This document shows, piece by piece, positions 1 to 7,905 of a DNA stretch of 64,000 nt. The first letter of the stretch is position 1. Each line of letters opens with the position of its first letter. The notes beneath the pieces are model-generated. The model worked only from the letters and a program-made list of their open reading frames with translations, made no database searches and was not told where the DNA came from. This stretch comes from Streptomyces hokutonensis. Its GTDB lineage: Bacteria > Actinomycetota > Actinomycetes > Streptomycetales > Streptomycetaceae. The position numbers and the translations under genes are program-made. Where the stretch lies: NCBI RefSeq assembly GCF_000376565.1, contig NZ_BARG01000031.1, positions 1 to 64,000 of the forward strand. Reading direction: 5' to 3'.

Positions 1-360
1 CCCGTCCTGCTGCCCGCGCTCGCCCTGGCGGTCGTCACCGCGGGCACGAAGATCGCCACCGGGTACTGGGCTGCCCGCCGCGCGGGCATCTCCGCCAAGG
101 GCCGCTGGCGGGCGGGCGGCACGCTGGTCGCCCGCGGCGAGTTCTCCATCGTCATCGCAGGCCTCGCCGTCACCGCCGGCATCGAACCCTCGCTGGGCCC
201 GCTGGCTACGGCGTACGTGCTGATCCTGGTGATCGTCGGCCCGCTGAGCGCCCGCTACACCGAGCCGCTGGCCACCCGTCTGACCGGGCGCGGGCGGGAC
301 GAGGCCACCCCCGTGGCCGACGCGAACACTACGGCTCCGGAGCCCCACGAGGTGGCGTAG
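1..360 (+). CDS. KefB-like cation:proton antiporter, C-terminal fragment
   Basis: This is the 3' end of a gene whose start lies outside the window; the open frame begins at base 1 and stops with TAG at 358-360. The 119 visible residues contain hydrophobic segments around a GTKIATGYWAARR stretch and the motif LVARGEFSIVIAGLA, typical of CPA2/Kef-type antiporters. The tail is hydrophilic and Thr/Pro-rich. Such proteins exchange K+ or Na+ for protons in the cytoplasmic membrane. In related Streptomyces a TrkA-C regulatory subunit often precedes the gene, but that region is not visible here. It converges with the next gene, with only 15 bases between the two stops. Confidence 0.8.
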   Translation, partial: PVLLPALALAVVTAGTKIATGYWAARRAGISAKGRWRAGGTLVARGEFSIVIAGLAVTAGIEPSLGPLATAYVLILVIVGPLSARYTEPLATRLTGRGRDEATPVADANTTAPEPHEVA

Positions 361-375
361 GCCCGCGCCTGCGCC

Positions 376-1788
376 TCACCAGCCCGTCAGGAGCAGGTGG
401 TTGAGGAGCAGGGCCAGGGCGGCCTGCGCGGTGAGCCAGGCGCGGGGCCGGGGGAGGAACGCGCACGCGGGCAGCAGCCACATCGCGAACGGCAGCCAGA
501 TGCGCTCCGTCTCCGCCTTGCTCATACCGGAGAGATCCGCGACGAGCAGGGCGAGCAGCGCGGCGAACACCAGCAGGGCGAGCCGGAGTCGGGGCGCTGC
601 GGTCCGCAAACCACCCCGCAGTTCCGGGAGGTGGGTGCCAGCCCGCCGCAGACCCGCCACCGTCGCCGGGCCCACGAGCAGTACGGTGCAGGCCAGATTC
701 GCCCACACCCAGTAGCCGTACGGCCGGATCCCGCCGACGCCTTCGTAGTAGCGGGTGATCAACAGGCGGTACGCCTCCCACCAGTTGAAGCCGAGCAGCG
801 TGAACACCACTGGTACGACAGCGAGTCCGGCGACGACGTACGGGAGCGGACGGAGCCGCCGCTGCCCGAGCAGCAGCGCGGCGCCCGCGATCACCGCGAA
901 CAGCGTGAGCCCGTACGAGAGATACGCGGTGAGGCCGAGGAACAGCCCGGCGGCGAGACCGGTCGAGCGCGGCCGGTGTCCGGTGACCGCGAGGGCGAGG
1001 AACGCGACGGACCAGGCGGCGACCGCCGCGAAGTAGCCGTCCGCCGAGGTGCCCACCCACACGGCGGCCGGGGCGAGGACGAGGAACGGGGCGGCGCGGC
1101 GCGCGAGTTGCTCACCGGCAAGAGCGCGCACGGCGACGAGGACCGCCGCACCCGCCGTCGCCCCGACGGTGATGCACCAGACGCCCGCCCAGGCCCCGCC
1201 GCCCAGTCCGATCCGGTCCAGGAGGACGAAGGTGACGGTGGCCGCGGGGGGATGCCCGGCGATGTGCGCGGGCCAGGGGGCGGGGGAGTGGCTGAGGATG
1301 TGGTGGGTGAAGTCCCGCAGGGTGGCGGGGATGTCGTGGAAGCGGCCGATGACCGTCAGGTATTCGTTCGTGGTCGTCAGCCGTCCCGCGATGCCCCGCT
1401 GCCAGCCGTCGACCAGGGCCAGCGAGAACGTCCACGCCGTGGCGGTGCCCCAGGCGGTCAACAGCAGGGCACGCCAGGGAAGTTGGGCGGCGAGGACTGG
1501 GCCGTACGCGATGACGGCTGCCGCGACCGCGATCGCTGCCGGGGTGCCGGGGCCGACGTGCGGCTCCCACTGGGCGAAAACGGGCGGCCAGGCGACGAAG
1601 AGCGAATGGTGGCGGTGCTGGATCGCCGTACCGACCAGCACCGCCACCAGGACGAGCAGCGCGGCGGCCAGGGCGGCCGACAGATCGCGGACGCGGTCGC
1701 GCGGGCGGTCGCCCGGAGTGTCATGGGGACGGTCGGCGGGGCGGGCGCCGTGGTGGCGCTCGCTGTCGACGAGAAGATCGCGGTTCAC
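376..1788 (-). CDS. Polytopic membrane protein, GT-C glycosyltransferase-like
   Basis: The 470-residue protein has a hydrophilic N-terminus of about 35 residues, then roughly ten hydrophobic segments. A loop contains HIAGHPPAATVTFVLLDRIG, which resembles the HPPG-type loop of GT-C mannosyl- and arabinosyltransferases that use polyprenol-phosphate sugars. Another loop carries ITRYYEGVGGIRPYGYWVW. The donor and acceptor cannot be read from sequence. The start is GTG at 1788, six bases behind a TAGCGT box, which suggests a leaderless transcript. The gene is divergent from the molybdopterin oxidoreductase. A plain hypothetical integral membrane protein is the fallback call. Confidence 0.75.
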   Translation of the reverse strand: MNRDLLVDSERHHGARPADRPHDTPGDRPRDRVRDLSAALAAALLVLVAVLVGTAIQHRHHSLFVAWPPVFAQWEPHVGPGTPAAIAVAAAVIAYGPVLAAQLPWRALLLTAWGTATAWTFSLALVDGWQRGIAGRLTTTNEYLTVIGRFHDIPATLRDFTHHILSHSPAPWPAHIAGHPPAATVTFVLLDRIGLGGGAWAGVWCITVGATAGAAVLVAVRALAGEQLARRAAPFLVLAPAAVWVGTSADGYFAAVAAWSVAFLALAVTGHRPRSTGLAAGLFLGLTAYLSYGLTLFAVIAGAALLLGQRRLRPLPYVVAGLAVVPVVFTLLGFNWWEAYRLLITRYYEGVGGIRPYGYWVWANLACTVLLVGPATVAGLRRAGTHLPELRGGLRTAAPRLRLALLVFAALLALLVADLSGMSKAETERIWLPFAMWLLPACAFLPRPRAWLTAQAALALLLNHLLLTGW

Positions 1789-1794
1789 ATCGCC

Positions 1795-1800
1795 ACGCTA
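1795..1800 (-). promoter_or_regulatory. -10 box TAGCGT, leaderless promoter
   Basis: Read on the minus strand, TAGCGT is followed by six bases and then the GTG start at 1788. That places the start codon at the expected +1 of an HrdB-type promoter. No convincing -35 hexamer is visible. Confidence 0.5.
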
Positions 1801-1901
1801 GGTCGGGGTGTGCCCGGCGGAGCCGCCGCCGAGGCAGACGTCAGGGTTTCGTCATGGTTTGCGAACCCGTTCGGGGGGTGTCCCCGGCCTACGGTCGGGG
1901 C

Positions 1902-3131
1902 ATGCCACGCTCCCCCTCCTCGCCCGCCTTCTGGCGCAGCCCGCTGCGCGGCCCCTGGTTCACCTCCGTGCTGGGCGTCGTACTGCTCGTCGGGATCACC
2001 GTGCTGTTCGTGACGGGTCTGCTGTCGTACGCCGCCTACAACCCGGACCTCTCGCCGGTGAACGACCAGACCCCGGACAAGGGCCTCCTGGGCTTCTATC
2101 TCTTCGCCTGGCCGACCGACCCGTCCTGGCTGTACCGCCTGACCCAGGGCGCACACGTCACCCTCGGCATCGCGCTGATCCCCGTACTGCTGGCGAAGCT
2201 GTGGTCGGTCGTCCCGAAGCTGTTCGCCCTGCCGCCGGCCCGCTCCCTCACCCACGCGCTGGAACGGCTCTCGCTGCTGCTCCTCGTGGGCGGCGGCCTG
2301 TTCGAGTTCACCACGGGCGTCCTCAACGTCCAGCTCGACTACGTCTTCCCCGGCTCCTTCTACCCCCTGCACTTCTACGGCGCCTGGGTCTTCTTCGCCG
2401 CCTTCCTCGCGCACGCCGTCCTGAAGACACCGGCGGCTCTGCGCAACCTGCGCCATGGACTCCCTGACAGGAAAGGGGAGTTGGTGTCGCCCAACCCCGC
2501 CGAACCCACCGTCTCCCGACGCGGCGCCCTCGGTGTGGTCGGCGGCGGATCGCTGCTGCTGTTCGGCACGACAGTGGGCCGGGGCTTCGACGGACCACTG
2601 CGGGAGACGGCCGTACTCGCACCCCACGGCGGCCCCGAACCGGGCTCGGGACCCGGCGCCTTCCAGATCAACAAGACGGCGGCGGCGGTCGGGATCGACG
2701 CCAGGGAGACGTCCGAGGACGCCTGGCGACTGGTGGTCGAGGGCAACGGCCGCACCGTCCGGCTGGACCGGGCCGCGCTGCTCCAACTCCCTCTGCACAG
2801 CGCCGCGTTGCCCATCGCCTGCGTGGAGGGCTGGTCGACCTCCGACCAGTGGTGGCGAGGCGTAAGGCTGCGGGATCTCGCGGCACTCGTCGGCTACGAG
2901 GCGGACACGGCACCCGACGTCCTGGTGGAGTCCCTGCAACGGCACGGGGCGTTCCGCCGGTCCGCCCTGCGCGACAACCAGGTCCGCGACCCGCGCTCGC
3001 TGCTCGCGCTGTTCGTCAACGGCGCGGACCTCACCCCCGATCACGGCTACCCCGCCCGTGTGATCGTCCCCGCGGCACCCGGCGTGCTCAACACCAAATG
3101 GGTGGCCCGTATGACCTTCGGAGACCTGTGA
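1902..3131 (+). CDS. Membrane-anchored molybdopterin-dependent oxidoreductase (cytochrome b561-like plus Oxidored_molyb)
   Basis: The 409-residue protein has two parts. Residues 1-195 form about four membrane segments of cytochrome-b561-like character. Residues from about 250 are a sulfite-oxidase-type molybdopterin domain with the Mo-ligand motif ACVEGWS (Cys307). Between them lies TVSRRGALGVVGGGSLLLF (RR at 206-207), which looks like an internal twin-arginine signal followed by a fifth membrane helix, so the Mo domain is probably outside the membrane. The ATG at 1902 is preferred to an in-frame ATG at 1854, which would add 16 residues lacking any family feature. The next gene starts inside this stop codon (TGATG), so the two are translationally coupled. 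Confidence 0.88.
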   Translation: MPRSPSSPAFWRSPLRGPWFTSVLGVVLLVGITVLFVTGLLSYAAYNPDLSPVNDQTPDKGLLGFYLFAWPTDPSWLYRLTQGAHVTLGIALIPVLLAKLWSVVPKLFALPPARSLTHALERLSLLLLVGGGLFEFTTGVLNVQLDYVFPGSFYPLHFYGAWVFFAAFLAHAVLKTPAALRNLRHGLPDRKGELVSPNPAEPTVSRRGALGVVGGGSLLLFGTTVGRGFDGPLRETAVLAPHGGPEPGSGPGAFQINKTAAAVGIDARETSEDAWRLVVEGNGRTVRLDRAALLQLPLHSAALPIACVEGWSTSDQWWRGVRLRDLAALVGYEADTAPDVLVESLQRHGAFRRSALRDNQVRDPRSLLALFVNGADLTPDHGYPARVIVPAAPGVLNTKWVARMTFGDL

Positions 3132-3607
3132 TGCGCGTACCGTTCCGGCGGCCGGCCCTCGGCAGCCCACTCCAACTCCTGCTGCTGGCCTGCTCGTTCG
3201 CGCTCGCCGGATACGCGGGGGTACGGCTGCTCGCGGACGACTGGTTCGGGGTGGCGCTGTGGTTGGTGGGCGCGGCGGTGCTGCACGACCTGGTCCTGGT
3301 GCCGTTGTACGCGGGCGCGGACCGGGCGCTCGCACGGGTGCTGGGCACCGCAGGACACCTGGAGTGGACGGGCTACGTCCGAGTCCCGGTCCTGCTCTCC
3401 GGCCTCTTGCTGCTGGTGTGGTTCCCGCTGATCAGCGGGCAGGTCGCGGACCGCTACAGGTCCGCCACCGCGCTCTCCGGCGACGGGTTCCTCTCCCGCT
3501 GGCTGCTGGTCACGGCGGCCCTGTTCGGCGGCTCGGCCGTGTTGCTCGTCCTCCGGTCGCTGCGGTTGCGCAGGGCGAGGAAGCAGCGGCCGTCGGCCGT
3601 CCACTGA
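3131..3607 (+). CDS. Small integral membrane protein coupled to the molybdoenzyme
   Basis: The 158-residue protein has four predicted membrane segments (about residues 10-30, 36-56, 77-97 and 120-142) and a basic C-terminus with LRSLRLRRARKQRP. Its ATG overlaps the upstream stop by one base, so it is almost certainly co-translated with the molybdopterin oxidoreductase and may be a membrane partner or electron-transfer subunit. No heme ligands or known domain could be assigned. The 3' 154 bases overlap the 3' end of the convergent methyltransferase gene, which is unusual. Confidence 0.75.
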   Translation: MRVPFRRPALGSPLQLLLLACSFALAGYAGVRLLADDWFGVALWLVGAAVLHDLVLVPLYAGADRALARVLGTAGHLEWTGYVRVPVLLSGLLLLVWFPLISGQVADRYRSATALSGDGFLSRWLLVTAALFGGSAVLLVLRSLRLRRARKQRPSAVH

Positions 3608-4278
3608 CCCTCCGTGCGCCACCCCGCCCAGCCGGCGTGGCGCAACAGGGCCGGGGTCCCCAAGCGGGCCCACGGGAAGGACGTACCGGAGGCTCCACGG
3701 CCGTCGGCGACACGGACCCGCACTCGTTCGTCGACGTCGACCGGAGCGGTCTCCGCGACCAACAACCCTCCAGGGGCGAGGAGTTGGGACATTCGCCGCA
3801 GCAGGGCGTGCGGGTCGCCGCCGATGCCGACGTTGCCGTCGATGAGGAGGGCGGTGTCCCAGCGGCCCTCGCCGGGGACGGGTTCGAAGACGGACCGGCG
3901 CAGGGCCTGCCCGCCGAGCCGGACGGTGTGCGCGACGGCGGCCTCACTGACGTCGATGCCCAGCACCGGCCGCCCCTGCGCGGCGAGTTCCGCGACGAGC
4001 CGCCCGGGCCCGCATCCCACGTCGAGCACGGCCCCCTCGCAGCGGCGCAGCACCTCCCGGTCCGCCGCGTCGGCCTCCGCGCACCAGCGCTCCACCTCGA
4101 GGGGCAGCAGCCAGCCGTCGGTACGGCGGAGGAAGAGCGGGCCGCGACCGGCGCGCAGGGCGTCGGTGTACGGGTCGGCGGACCAGGGGCGAGCGGGGGA
4201 GTCCGACGGCGGGCAGTCGATGAGGGCAGTCACCGGGCGCGTGCCCTCGCCGGTCGGCACCGGACGCGCCGCACTCAC
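3454..4278 (-). CDS. Class I SAM-dependent methyltransferase
   Basis: The 274-residue protein has the SAM-binding motif I VLDVGCGPGRLVAELAAQG near residues 86-105, then LGIDVSEAAVAHT, and a post-motif region DTALLIDGNVGIGGDPHALLRRMSQLLAPGGLLVAETAP. It is the last gene of a three-gene operon: its ATG overlaps the stop of the DUF2064 gene (ATGA), which in turn overlaps the GT2 gene. The substrate is unknown. The last 50 or so residues, after CFLALRNRSDRR, are low in family character and are encoded antisense to the convergent membrane gene. A mutated stop may have extended the reading frame. Confidence 0.85.
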   Translation of the reverse strand: MSAARPVPTGEGTRPVTALIDCPPSDSPARPWSADPYTDALRAGRGPLFLRRTDGWLLPLEVERWCAEADAADREVLRRCEGAVLDVGCGPGRLVAELAAQGRPVLGIDVSEAAVAHTVRLGGQALRRSVFEPVPGEGRWDTALLIDGNVGIGGDPHALLRRMSQLLAPGGLLVAETAPVDVDERVRVRVADGRGASGTSFPWARLGTPALLRHAGWAGWRTEGQWTADGRCFLALRNRSDRRTSNTAEPPNRAAVTSSQRERNPSPESAVADL

Positions 4279-4892
4279 CTGCCGACTCCCGTCCTCAGTC
4301 GCGCCAATTCCTTCGCGAACCGCCCCTCCGGCGCCTCGGCGGCGACCAGTTCGGCGTCGTACGCCGTGTCGACGTCCCGCAGGGGCGGGAGGTCGCGGAC
4401 GCGCAGGCCCGCGGCGGTGAGCCGGGCGCGCTGGACGGCGCCGGTGGTCGGCGTCGACATCGGTACGCCGAGCAGGAGCGCCGGGTTCGCGTCGGCGAGG
4501 CCGAGCGCCCAGAAGCCGCCGTCCTCAGCTGGCCCGAAATACGCGTCGCAGTCGGTGAAGTCGACGTTCAGGAGCGCGGGCGTCACCTGGGGCGTGTCCA
4601 TGCCGATCAGCAGCGCGGGCCCGTCACAGCCCGCGAAGGCGGCGGCGAGCCGTTCGTCGAGCCCTCCGCCGCACTGCGGTACGACGTCGAAGCCGGGCGG
4701 CAGCCAGGGGCCCGGAGCTCCGTCGAGCACCAGTACCCGACGGCGCGCGGGCGTCGCCAGCAGCACGTGCAGGGTGTCGACGAGCGAGGCCTCGGCGAGC
4801 GCGGCGGCCTCCTCGGGCGTGAACGGCGGAGTCAGCCGGGTCTTCACCCGTCCCGGGCGCGGTTCCTTGCAGATGACGAGAAGGGTGGTCAC
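4275..4892 (-). CDS. DUF2064 / TIGR04282-type nucleotidyl-glycosyltransferase-like protein
   Basis: The 205-residue protein starts with MTTLLVICKEPRPGRVKTRLTPPF, the KxPxPGxVKTRL signature of the DUF2064/TIGR04282 family (GT-A fold, named after a proposed role in arsenosugar synthesis). It also carries LLIGMDTPQVTP and AYFGPAEDGGFWALGLA, which fit the nucleotide-sugar pocket of that fold. The GTG at 4892 is chosen because it overlaps the GT2 stop by four bases and begins exactly at the family N-terminus. It sits between a GT2 gene and a methyltransferase. The reaction is not established for Streptomyces members. Confidence 0.88.
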   Translation of the reverse strand: MTTLLVICKEPRPGRVKTRLTPPFTPEEAAALAEASLVDTLHVLLATPARRRVLVLDGAPGPWLPPGFDVVPQCGGGLDERLAAAFAGCDGPALLIGMDTPQVTPALLNVDFTDCDAYFGPAEDGGFWALGLADANPALLLGVPMSTPTTGAVQRARLTAAGLRVRDLPPLRDVDTAYDAELVAAEAPEGRFAKELARLRTGVGR

Positions 4893-5614
4893 CGGGAATG
4901 GGCTCCTTGAGGTGAGGGGGCGGCTGTCGGGGGTTCGGCCAGCACCCGGCGCATGTCCCGTACCGCCTGCCAGGTGCCGCGCCAGGTCCCGGTGACCTTG
5001 GAGGCGCCGGTACGCGGCAGATACGGCACGTCGTGCTCGGCGACGCGCAGACCCGCGTCGGCGGCCCGCACCACCATCTGGAGCGGATAGCCGCTGCGCC
5101 GGTCCGTGAGGCCGAGCGCGAGCAGCTCCGCGCGGCGGGCGGCCCGCAGCGGGCCGAGGTCGTGCAGCCGCAGCCCGGTGCGGCGGCGCAGCATCCGGGC
5201 CAGCGCGAGATTGCCCGCCCGGGCGTGCGCGGGCCAGGCCCCGCGCCCCTGTGGCAGGCGCCGTCCGAGCACGAGATCTGCCTCGCCCTCGCGCACCTCG
5301 CGGACGAAGTCCACCAGCAGGGACGGGTCGAGCGAGGCGTCGCAGTCGCAGAAGCACACGATGTCCGCGGTGGCGGCCAGCAGCCCGGCATGGCAGGCGG
5401 CGCCGAACCCGCGGCGCTCCTCGCGCACGACGGTGGCGCCGAGGCTGTGGGCGAGTGCCGCGGAACCGTCCGTGGACCCGTTGTCCACGACCAGCGCGCG
5501 CCAGCCCCGCGGAATGCGGGCCAGCACCCAGGGCAGGGCCTCGGCCTCGTCGAGACAGGGGAGGACCACGTCGACGGGCGCCGGGTCCGGATCTGGTGGG
5601 GGAGGTGTCGTCAC
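4889..5614 (-). CDS. Family 2 glycosyltransferase
   Basis: The 241-residue protein has the GT2 features VDVVLPCLDEAEALPWVL at the N-terminus, LVVDNGSTDGSA, GFGAACHAGLLAATADIVCFCDCDASLDP (the DxD-like DCD) and a C-terminal MVVRAADAGLRVAEHDVPYLPRTGASKVTG. The short length and lack of membrane helices resemble dolichyl-phosphate-mannose-synthase-like soluble enzymes. GTG at 5614 is preferred over GTG at 5623 because AGGG lies a normal distance upstream of it. This is the first gene of the GT2-DUF2064-methyltransferase operon and is divergent from the OmpR-type regulator. Confidence 0.87.
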   Translation of the reverse strand: MTTPPPPDPDPAPVDVVLPCLDEAEALPWVLARIPRGWRALVVDNGSTDGSAALAHSLGATVVREERRGFGAACHAGLLAATADIVCFCDCDASLDPSLLVDFVREVREGEADLVLGRRLPQGRGAWPAHARAGNLALARMLRRRTGLRLHDLGPLRAARRAELLALGLTDRRSGYPLQMVVRAADAGLRVAEHDVPYLPRTGASKVTGTWRGTWQAVRDMRRVLAEPPTAAPSPQGAHSR

Positions 5615-5728
5615 GGCTTTCACCCTACGAGCGCGAATCCGGCATACCGGACTTCGGTTCCTTACGAAACACGGACGTCGGGCCAGCGGATCCGGAAGGC
5701 GGGCGCGGCCGGTGGGACCCTTGATGAC

Positions 5729-6484
5729 ATGCAGCAGCCGTACGAATCCCCAGGTGCCGTGCCCGTCGAGAGCGGGCCCGCCCACCCGACGCGCGTCCTC
5801 GTGGTCGACGACGACCCGACCGTCGCCGAGGTCGTCTCCGGATACCTCGACCGAGCCGGATACGTCGTGGACCGCGCCGAGGACGGGCCGGGCGCGCTCG
5901 CCCGGGCCGCCGCGCACTGGCCGGACCTGGTGGTCCTCGACCTGATGCTGCCGGGCATGGACGGACTGGAGGTGTGCCGCCGACTGCGCGGCCACGGACC
6001 CGTGCCGGTCATCATGCTGACCGCGCGCGGAGACGAGGACGACCGGATCCTCGGTCTGGAGGTCGGCGCCGACGACTACGTCACCAAGCCGTTCAGCCCA
6101 CGCGAACTCGTCCTCCGCGTGGAGTCCGTGCTGCGCCGCAGCGGCCCCCCGGCCGTGACCCGCCCGCTGCGCTCGGCCGGACTCACCGCCGACCCCGCCG
6201 CCCGCCGCGCCACCAAGAACGGCACCGAACTCGCCCTCACCCTGCGGGAGTTCGACCTCCTCGCGTTCTTCCTACGGCATCCCGGGCGGGCCTTCAGCCG
6301 GGAGGATCTGATGCGGGAGGTGTGGGGCTGGGACTTCGGCGACCTGTCGACCGTCACCGTGCACGTACGACGGCTGCGCGGCAAGGTCGAGGACGATCCC
6401 GCCAGACCTCGCCTGATCCAGACGGTGTGGGGCGTCGGCTACCGCTTCGAACCGGCACGCACCGGCACCGTCGAGGAGGGTTGA
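5729..6484 (+). CDS. OmpR/PhoB-family response regulator
   Basis: The 251-residue protein has a receiver domain with the acidic pair VVDDDP near 26-30, phospho-acceptor Asp71 in LVVLDLMLPGMDG, the conserved Thr in IMLTARG and Lys in DDYVTKPFSP. It ends in a winged-helix DNA-binding domain with LTLREFDLLAFFLRHPGRAFSREDLMREVWGWDF and TVTVHVRRLRGKVEDDP. ATG at 5729 is the start; about 20 residues precede the receiver. The histidine kinase begins two bases after its stop, so the pair is an operon. The target genes are not evident. Confidence 0.95.
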   Translation: MQQPYESPGAVPVESGPAHPTRVLVVDDDPTVAEVVSGYLDRAGYVVDRAEDGPGALARAAAHWPDLVVLDLMLPGMDGLEVCRRLRGHGPVPVIMLTARGDEDDRILGLEVGADDYVTKPFSPRELVLRVESVLRRSGPPAVTRPLRSAGLTADPAARRATKNGTELALTLREFDLLAFFLRHPGRAFSREDLMREVWGWDFGDLSTVTVHVRRLRGKVEDDPARPRLIQTVWGVGYRFEPARTGTVEEG

Positions 6485-6486
6485 TC

Positions 6487-7599
6487 ATGCGCGACATGCT
6501 GCTCATCGCCCTGTTCGCCTTTCTGGGCGCCGCCGGGGCCGGGGTGCTCGGCGCGGGCGCGCTGTGGCTGCTGCGCCGGCGGTCGCTCACCGCGTCCGTG
6601 TCCGTGGTCGCCGCGGTCGCGGTGACGGCGATGTTCGCGGGCACACTGGCGGTGGCGCAGGCGATGTTCCTGTCCTCGCACGACCTGTCCGTCGTCACCA
6701 CCGTCGTCGCCATGGCGGCCGTGGTCTCCCTCGTCACCGCGCTGCTGCTCGGCCGCTGGGTCGTCGCCCGCAGCCGCGAACTCGCCCGCGCCGCGCGGGA
6801 CTTCGGCGACGGCGGCGACTTCTCGGCCCCTGTGGGCCCTGCGACGGCCGAACTGGCCGATCTGAGCCGGGAGTTGGCCACGACCAGCGCCAAGCTCGCC
6901 GAATCCCGCGACCGCGAACGCGCGTTGGAGTCCTCGCGCCGCGAACTCGTCGCCTGGATCTCCCACGACCTGCGCACCCCGCTCGCCGGTCTGCGCGCGA
7001 TGTCCGAGGCCCTGGAGGACGGGGTCGCCGCCGACCCCGACCGCTATCTCCGCCAGATCCGAACCGAGGTCGAACGCCTCAACGACATGGTCGGCGACCT
7101 CTTCGAACTCTCCCGCATACACGCCGGGACCCTCACGCTCTCCCCGTCCCGCATGTCGCTCTACGACCTGATCGGCGACGCCCTCGCCGGCGCGGACCCC
7201 CTTGCCCGCGAGCACGGGGTGCGGCTGGTCGGCGACCGGATCGTGTCGGTGCCGGTCGAGGTGGACGGCCGCGAGATGAGCCGGGTCCTGGGGAACCTGC
7301 TGGTCAACGCGATCCGCCGGACACCGGCCGACGGCACGGTCGCGGTCGCCGCCGAGCGGTCCGCCGAGGGCGTGGTCCTGTCCGTGACGGACGGCTGCGG
7401 CGGAATCCCGGAGGAGGACCTGCCGCGCGTCTTCGACACGGGCTGGCGCGGCACCCACGCGCGGACACCCCCGGCCGGGGCCGGCCTGGGCCTGGCGATC
7501 GTGCGCGGCATCGTCGAGGCCCACCAGGGCCGGGCCGCCGTACGGAACGTCTCCGGCGGCTGCCGCTTCGAGGTGACCCTGCCGATGGCCGAGGGGTGA
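6487..7599 (+). CDS. Membrane sensor histidine kinase (HisKA type)
   Basis: The 370-residue kinase has three hydrophobic segments in the first 95 residues (about 4-28, 36-58 and 70-92) and no large extracellular sensor domain. A HAMP-like linker follows, then the dimerisation domain with phospho-accepting His160 in LVAWISHDLRTPLAGLRAM. The ATPase domain has the N box NLLVNAIRRTP, the G1 box DGCGGIPEEDLPRVFDTGW and the G2 box GAGLGLAIVRGIVEAHQG. It is the cognate partner of the response regulator immediately upstream. The small periplasmic portion suggests it senses something within or near the membrane. Confidence 0.95.
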   Translation: MRDMLLIALFAFLGAAGAGVLGAGALWLLRRRSLTASVSVVAAVAVTAMFAGTLAVAQAMFLSSHDLSVVTTVVAMAAVVSLVTALLLGRWVVARSRELARAARDFGDGGDFSAPVGPATAELADLSRELATTSAKLAESRDRERALESSRRELVAWISHDLRTPLAGLRAMSEALEDGVAADPDRYLRQIRTEVERLNDMVGDLFELSRIHAGTLTLSPSRMSLYDLIGDALAGADPLAREHGVRLVGDRIVSVPVEVDGREMSRVLGNLLVNAIRRTPADGTVAVAAERSAEGVVLSVTDGCGGIPEEDLPRVFDTGWRGTHARTPPAGAGLGLAIVRGIVEAHQGRAAVRNVSGGCRFEVTLPMAEG

Positions 7600-7651
7600 C
7601 CACAGAGGGCGCCCTCGGCCGCCCGGTCGGGCCGGGGGACAGCGCCGGGTC

Positions 7652-7847
7652 GGGCCGGGGGCAGGCGTTGGATCGGACCGAGGGACGGCCGCTGGGCCGG
7701 GCTGAGGGGGCAGCCGTCCGGCAGGGCCGTGAGTGACGGTCGCCGGGCAGGGCCGGGGGCAGGCGTTGGATCGGACCGAGGGACAGTCGCTGGGCCGGGC
7801 TGAGGGGGCAGCCGTCCGGCAGGGCCGTGAGCGACAGTCGCCAGGCA
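7652..7847. repeat. Two tandem copies of a 98-bp intergenic repeat
   Basis: Copy 1 covers 7652-7749 and copy 2 covers 7750-7847. They are head-to-tail and differ at only a handful of bases; a degenerate third copy begins at 7848 (GGGCCGAGGGG). The period of 98 is not a multiple of three, and the tract lies after the kinase stop and before the epimerase stop, so it is not coding. The remainder of the 306-bp gap (7600-7651 and 7848-7905) holds only GGGCCGGG-rich degenerate material of the same kind. Confidence 0.9.
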
Positions 7848-7905
7848 GGGCCGAGGGGCGGCCGCCTGGGCGGCGATCGCAGGAGGCGTCCCGGCCGCCC
7901 AGTTG

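Noticed and set aside
397..2013. Long plus-strand open frame antisense to the GT-C-like membrane gene
   Set aside because: Its composition is Arg/Gly/Glu-rich without any family motif. It is the usual high-GC shadow of the minus-strand gene, which has clear membrane helices.
7600..7905. CRISPR-like array
   Set aside because: The repeats are contiguous 98-bp copies without spacers, and no cas gene is near.
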